Positions 5,399-9,213 of a stretch of 9,213 bases of DNA are shown here, piece by piece. How positions within the stretch are numbered: the stretch's first letter is position 1; the number at the start of each line of letters is the position of its first letter. The DNA comes from Phycisphaerae bacterium (GTDB lineage: Bacteria; Planctomycetota; Phycisphaerae; Phycisphaerales; SM1A02): NCBI GenBank assembly GCA_002862325.1, contig PKCT01000181.1:1-9213 (forward strand), in the 5' to 3' direction. The position numbers and the translations under genes are program-made. The notes under the pieces are model-generated. The model searched no databases and was not told the DNA's origin. It worked only from the letters and a program-made list of their open reading frames with translations.

Positions 5399-6505
5399 AT
5401 GAACCCGACCGATAATCCCTTTGACGACCCAGCGTTCGCGCAGTCCTTCGCGGCGGCGTTTGCCGGCTGCGTCGTACTCGTCCTGATCATCATCCACGTC
5501 GTGATCACCCATTTCACGGCGCGGGCGGTCGCGGTGGTGCCGGTCGAGCAGCGTCGCATCCAGCCCGGCGTGATCTGGGGACTCACGGTGGCGGCGTGTG
5601 TTCTCAGTGCCATCGTGACCATCGGACCCGCCTTCACGATCGACGCAGCATCGACCTCCGGAGATGTGTTCACGTGGGGATTCATCGTCCTGCAGGTCGT
5701 CCTTCTTGCCGTGAACATGGTCTGGGTCTGGTGGGTGGGGCGTGGTGTTCCCGGCAGTTTCTCGACCGCCTTCCAGGCGTATGAAGGCGATGCCGGCGTT
5801 CCGGCGGGGGACCATGGCCGGTCCCTCGGTCGGTGGATGATCGCGATCTACACGATCATGGGGGTTGTCAGTCTGATCACGATCTCCTTGGCGGGACCCA
5901 CCAATCTCGCCGAAGAGATGCGTGCTGCGAGTCCTGGGACGCAGGGGGGAACGACATCGCAAGCGAAGCAGCCGCCTGTGCGGGTCGCGATCAATGGTCA
6001 AGACATCGCGACGGATTCGGACTCGACCGACATCGTTATTTCCGCGTCCGGCGCCGAGACCGACGGTCCAGCGGATGCGACCGGCGCCCCATCCGAGAAC
6101 TCGACCGATCGCGACGGAACGACATCGCAGGAGAAGCAGCCACGGGTGCGGGTCGTGGTCAATGGCGAGACTGTCGCGATGGATTCGGACTCGACCGAGG
6201 CCGCGACGTCTTCATCGGACGGCGAGCCCGCCGCTTCAGCGGATGCGACCGGAGTCCCATCCGGGAATCCGGCTGATCCCGGTGGAATGACGCCGGAGGA
6301 AAAGCAACTGCGGGAAGCGATGAAGCAGGTACCTCTGCTGGTTACGGCCTGCGTCGAAGCCCTCCTGGGCCTCGTCTTTCTCGTATTGCTGATCACCTTT
6401 CTGGTGAAGATCACGAACCTCCGAGGATCACTCCTCGATCTGCAGTTCGCCGCATCCGACGCACATGACGGGGACCGCGATCCCCGCGTTCCTCCGCTCG
6501 CGTGA
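5399..6505 (+). CDS. Membrane protein of unknown function with duplicated periplasmic-loop segment (memB, paralogue of memA)
   Basis: A 368-aa protein related to memA over both ends, with predicted helices at about 18-38, 57-80, 91-113, 145-165 and 312-337. Shared motifs include HFTARAVAVVP at 38-48, VIWGL, WWVGRGVPGSF at 111-121, and GVPAGDHGRSLGRWM at 133-147. Overall identity to memA looks well below half. The main difference is the loop between helices 4 and 5. It is about 35 residues in memA and about 145 here, built from two 56-residue units (184-239 and 240-295) and the start of a third (296 on). Each full unit carries a (T)SQxKQPxVRVxxNG segment and a DSDST stretch, then an acidic Ser/Ala/Gly-rich linker. 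By the positive-inside rule this loop would be periplasmic. It converges with ftsH, with a 56-bp gap holding no convincing terminator. Unknown function; a membrane partner or substrate of FtsH is only a guess from position. Confidence 0.83.
   Translation: MNPTDNPFDDPAFAQSFAAAFAGCVVLVLIIIHVVITHFTARAVAVVPVEQRRIQPGVIWGLTVAACVLSAIVTIGPAFTIDAASTSGDVFTWGFIVLQVVLLAVNMVWVWWVGRGVPGSFSTAFQAYEGDAGVPAGDHGRSLGRWMIAIYTIMGVVSLITISLAGPTNLAEEMRAASPGTQGGTTSQAKQPPVRVAINGQDIATDSDSTDIVISASGAETDGPADATGAPSENSTDRDGTTSQEKQPRVRVVVNGETVAMDSDSTEAATSSSDGEPAASADATGVPSGNPADPGGMTPEEKQLREAMKQVPLLVTACVEALLGLVFLVLLITFLVKITNLRGSLLDLQFAASDAHDGDRDPRVPPLA
5948..6283 (+). repeat. Tandem 168-bp direct repeat inside memB
   Basis: Two in-frame units, 5948-6115 and 6116-6283, each open with GGAACGACATCGCA and share GATTCGGACTCGACCGA and GCGGATGCGACCGG at the same offsets. 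A third, partial unit starts exactly one period later at 6284 (GGAATGACG, encoding GMTPEEKQ). It then runs into helix 5. The period of 56 codons keeps the frame. The units have diverged at many positions, so the duplication is not fresh. Confidence 0.85.
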
Positions 6506-6561
6506 TTCCGCTGCGACTCGGATACGTGACGGGGGTGACGCCGCGGATGCGCGGTCGATCG

Positions 6562-6691
6562 TCAGGCGGGTGAGGGCACCATGCCGCCGAGGTCCTCGTC
6601 GGCATCGTCCGCGGCCGGAGGCGTGGGGGGCGTCGGGGTCGATTTCGCCGACTCCGCCGACAGCAGCTCGGCCACCGTTGGCTTGGAGAGC
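6562..6691 (-). repeat. Parent copy of the ftsH-tail direct repeat
   Basis: The 3' end of ftsH, encoding its proline-rich acidic C-terminal tail and stop. It recurs at 5227-5356 in direct orientation. This copy is in frame with the whole protease, so it is the original. Confidence 0.85.
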
Positions 6692-8643
6692 GATTCGCCC
6701 TTCATCAACCGATCCACGTCGTCGGCGGAGATGGTCTCGTACTTGAGGAGCGCCTCCGCGACCGCGACCACCTCGTCCCAGTGCTTCTCGATGATCCGGT
6801 TGCAGTCGTCGTACGCCGCGTCGACGATGCGACGCACCTCCTCGTCGATCACGCGGGCCGTCTGGTCGGAGTGATCCTTCTCGGGGATGTACATCTCACG
6901 GCTGTCGTCCCCGGCGTAGTTCAGGAATCCGACGCGATCGCTCATGCCCCATTCGAGCACCATCGCCCGCGCGTACTGCGTGGCCATCTTGATGTCCATG
7001 CTGGCCCCGCTCGAGACGTCGCCGGTCTTCTTCTGCTCCGCCAGACGGCCGCCGCACAGGACCCGGAGCGTCGCATCGAGGTACCGACGACCGAATCCGG
7101 TGCGGTCCTTCTCGGGCAGACTGAAGGTCGCGCCCCCCGCCTTGCCTCGCGGAATGATCGTGACCTTGTGGAGTGGATCCGCGTCGTCGAGGATCGCCTG
7201 GACGACGGCGTGACCGGCTTCGTGATACGCGGTCGCGACCCGGTCCTCCTCCTCGACCTTCCGACTCTTTCGAGCCCGGCCGAATCGAACCTTGTCGCGG
7301 GCCTCTTCGAGGTCGGCGAGTTCGACGTGGTCCTGGTCCTGCATGGTCGCGATGATGGCCGCTTCGTTGATCAGGGCCGCGAGGTCCGCACCGGAGAACA
7401 TCGGGGTTCCACGAGCGACTCGGGCGAGATCGACCTCGGGCCCCATCTTCACCTTCTTCGCGTGGACGGAAAGGATCTGCGCACGGCCTTCCAGGTCTGG
7501 CAGCGTGACCGCGACGGTTCGGTCGAAGCGACCGGGTCGGGTGAGCGCGGGATCCAGGACGTCCGCGCGGTTGGTCGCGGCGATGACGATGACCTGGTCG
7601 GTCGCGTCGAAGCCGTCCATCTCGACGAGGATCGCGTTGAGGGTCTGCTCCCGTTCATCGTGACCACCGGTCGTGAAACCACCACCTCGGCGACGTCCGA
7701 CCGCGTCGATCTCGTCGAGGAAGATGATGCACGGGGAGTTCTCCTTCGCCTGCTTGAACAGGTCGCGGACGCGGCTGGCGCCCACGCCGACGAACATCTC
7801 GACGAAGTCCGACCCCGAGATCGTGAAGAACGGGACGTCCGCCTCGCCGGCGATCGCCTTCGCGAGCAGGGTCTTGCCGCATCCCGGAGGGCCTTCGAGC
7901 AGCACGCCGCGCGGAATTCTTCCGCCAAGCCGCTGAAACCGCTTGGGATCCTTGAGGAACGCGACGATCTCGGTCAGTTCGTCCTTGGCTTCGTCGATCC
8001 CGGCCACGTCCTTGAAGGTCACGTTGACCGTGTCCTTCGTCTGGACTCGGTGCTTGCTCTTCCCGAAGTTGCCGAGCATGCCGCCCGGGCCACCCCCGGC
8101 GTTCCGCATCGACCGGGCGAGGAAGAACCAAATCAGAAGGAGGACCAGGATGATCGGGCCGAAGCTGAAGAGGAACTGCAGGAAGGTGTTGTCGGATCGC
8201 TCCATCTCGAATGCGATGTTCGATTCACGAAGTCGTTCGAGCGTGTAGTCGATGGCGCCGCCCGCCACGGTGACCTGCACGGGCACGCCGTCCTTGGGCG
8301 TGGTCTTGGCGTTCGGAGCGGAGTAGCCCGGGGCGCTCGGCTTGACCTTGGCGGATACCGCGATGTCGCTCACGATCACGCTGCCGACTTCGACGTGGCC
8401 GGCCTCGGCGAGGTTGCGGAACTCATCCAGCGAGATCTCCCTCGCTCGCCCTTGAGATCCAGTGACCACGACCCACACCAGTGCGACCAGGGCGAAGAGG
8501 ATCACCCAGGTCATCAGCGGACGCGCCGGCTTGGTGGGTTGAGGAGCTCCAGGTCGCTGATTCCCCGGTCCTTGTCCCGGACCGCCGCCGTTCTGGCGGG
8601 AATCGTTCTGGTTGCTGTTTTGCTGAAAGACCGTGTGATGCAT
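6562..8643 (-). CDS. ftsH: ATP-dependent zinc metalloprotease FtsH
   Basis: Membrane-anchored hexameric AAA+ protease that unfolds and degrades membrane proteins and short-lived regulators. The 693 residues show, in order: a Gln/Asn/Gly/Pro-rich N-terminal extension (1-42); helix 1 (about 43-61); a periplasmic domain (about 62-155); helix 2 (about 157-175); a Gly-rich linker; Walker A GPPGCGKT (251-258); the pore-loop region FVGVG (284-288); Walker B IIFLDEID (306-313); the second region of homology with TNRADVLDPALTRPGRFDR (357-375); the zinc site HEAGH (474-478); and Asp550 in SGASMDI as third metal ligand. All catalytic residues are present. The tail after about 650 is Pro-rich then acidic, ending SPA; its DNA is duplicated at 5227-5356. 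The ATG at 8643 has no clear Shine-Dalgarno sequence, but the frame has no better start upstream. The gene follows lptE by 67 bp on the same strand, and the two are probably co-transcribed. Confidence 0.97.
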   Translation of the reverse strand: MHHTVFQQNSNQNDSRQNGGGPGQGPGNQRPGAPQPTKPARPLMTWVILFALVALVWVVVTGSQGRAREISLDEFRNLAEAGHVEVGSVIVSDIAVSAKVKPSAPGYSAPNAKTTPKDGVPVQVTVAGGAIDYTLERLRESNIAFEMERSDNTFLQFLFSFGPIILVLLLIWFFLARSMRNAGGGPGGMLGNFGKSKHRVQTKDTVNVTFKDVAGIDEAKDELTEIVAFLKDPKRFQRLGGRIPRGVLLEGPPGCGKTLLAKAIAGEADVPFFTISGSDFVEMFVGVGASRVRDLFKQAKENSPCIIFLDEIDAVGRRRGGGFTTGGHDEREQTLNAILVEMDGFDATDQVIVIAATNRADVLDPALTRPGRFDRTVAVTLPDLEGRAQILSVHAKKVKMGPEVDLARVARGTPMFSGADLAALINEAAIIATMQDQDHVELADLEEARDKVRFGRARKSRKVEEEDRVATAYHEAGHAVVQAILDDADPLHKVTIIPRGKAGGATFSLPEKDRTGFGRRYLDATLRVLCGGRLAEQKKTGDVSSGASMDIKMATQYARAMVLEWGMSDRVGFLNYAGDDSREMYIPEKDHSDQTARVIDEEVRRIVDAAYDDCNRIIEKHWDEVVAVAEALLKYETISADDVDRLMKGESLSKPTVAELLSAESAKSTPTPPTPPAADDADEDLGGMVPSPA

Positions 8644-8710
8644 CGTGAGGTACCAAAGAGGAAGGTTCGTATGCGATTCGCAGGTGTGGCGGAGGCCGAT
8701 TCCCCTCCGA

Positions 8711-9213
8711 TCACCAATCCTCTCTCATCGCATCGACCAGATCGGTGGCCAACTGCTGTACGACTCCAAACCTTCCGAGATCGATCGTTTCCTGAACCGG
8801 ACGTGATGGAACGAAAAGAGCGGAAGCAGTGAAGTTCTCTCGGGATACGATCGCCTCTCCGGTCGCGAGATCGATCCACTCGAAGTTGATCGAGGCCTTG
8901 AAGAGCATTTCATCCGAAAGTCCCGTCTCCAGACCCTTCGAGAGCGAAATCAACTCGACCGAGACGATCTTTCCCCGGAGAAGCGTATCCGCAGTTCCCG
9001 GACCGGTCACCTTGTAGGGCGTCGCCGCCTCCATTTCGACCACGAGAGCCCTGGTGAGCTCGGTCTCCAGGCCCCTAAAGAGGGTGAGGTTCTGGAACAT
9101 CGGGATCGAGACGCTGCGGTATCGGTCGGGATGGGTCCACGACATGGACCATCCATCCGCCGGATCACTAGCGCATCCGATCGGAATGGTCGCGAAGCCG
9201 ATCACCAGCAGGA
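8711..9213 (-). CDS. lptE: LptE-like LPS-assembly lipoprotein; 5' end missing
   Basis: LptE is an outer-membrane lipoprotein that plugs LptD and helps insert lipopolysaccharide into the outer leaflet. The frame is open to the right edge. Before the GTG at 9205 it reads Leu-Leu, and it continues VIGFATIPIGC, so this is the end of a signal peptide with the lipidated Cys at codon 11 from that GTG. Pro at the -3 position is unusual for a lipobox. The real start therefore lies outside the window. The mature part, about 150 aa, has the family's outline: SVSIPMFQNLT near the start, then ETELTRALVVEME, TPYKV, and ADTLLRGKIVSV, followed by a strand-rich half with FEWIDLATGEAI. Assignment rests on this pattern; a distant LptE-like lipoprotein of other role is possible. 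It ends 67 bp before ftsH on the same strand, with no terminator between. Confidence 0.72.
   Translation of the reverse strand, partial: LLVIGFATIPIGCASDPADGWSMSWTHPDRYRSVSIPMFQNLTLFRGLETELTRALVVEMEAATPYKVTGPGTADTLLRGKIVSVELISLSKGLETGLSDEMLFKASINFEWIDLATGEAIVSRENFTASALFVPSRPVQETIDLGRFGVVQQLATDLVDAMREDW

Noticed and set aside
6541..6554. CCGCG/CGCGG hairpin between memB and ftsH as a terminator
   Set aside because: Only 5 bp of stem and no T-tract on either strand, so it is too weak to call.
6781..8832. A 683-codon open frame on the plus strand across ftsH
   Set aside because: Antisense shadow of ftsH in GC-rich DNA. It crosses the ftsH start and runs into lptE, with no signal or motif of its own.

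Overview
The window looks like chromosomal DNA of a planctomycete, most likely of the Phycisphaerae type. It is GC-rich and densely coded. The first gene ends in a pair of dockerin-like EF-hand loops of the kind these bacteria attach to exported proteins. An LptE-like lipoprotein and a predicted lipoprotein point to a diderm envelope. This assignment is inferred from protein style, not from a marker gene.

Layout. 1-870 (+) is the 3' part of a vanadium haloperoxidase-like gene, cut by the window edge. It converges on a class I dihydroorotase gene, pyrC (minus, stop at 893). Upstream of pyrC lie a strong minus-strand terminator (2271-2304) and a small cysteine-rich lipoprotein gene (2358-2726, minus). 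A 188-bp divergent intergenic region with two hairpins separates that gene from uvrC (2915-4303, +), which encodes a UvrC without the usual C-terminal helix-hairpin-helix part. Downstream on the same strand are two related five-helix membrane protein genes of unknown function, called memA (4372-5121) and memB (5399-6505) here. Between them are a perfect 38-bp palindrome and a copy of the last ~130 bp of ftsH. memB carries an internal 168-bp tandem duplication. memB converges on ftsH (6562-8643, minus). ftsH is preceded on the same strand by an lptE-like gene that runs off the right edge.

Functionally this is a mixture of housekeeping genes: pyrimidine synthesis, nucleotide excision repair, membrane proteolysis and LPS export. 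Set among them are a few lineage-specific envelope proteins. The most unusual part is 4372-6700. There a membrane-protein gene has been duplicated next to ftsH, an ftsH tail fragment sits in the leader of the second copy, and the second copy has gained a duplicated, probably periplasmic, segment. I saw no mobile element, CRISPR array, tRNA or rRNA. No intergenic stretch exceeds 300 bp; the longest is 5122-5398.
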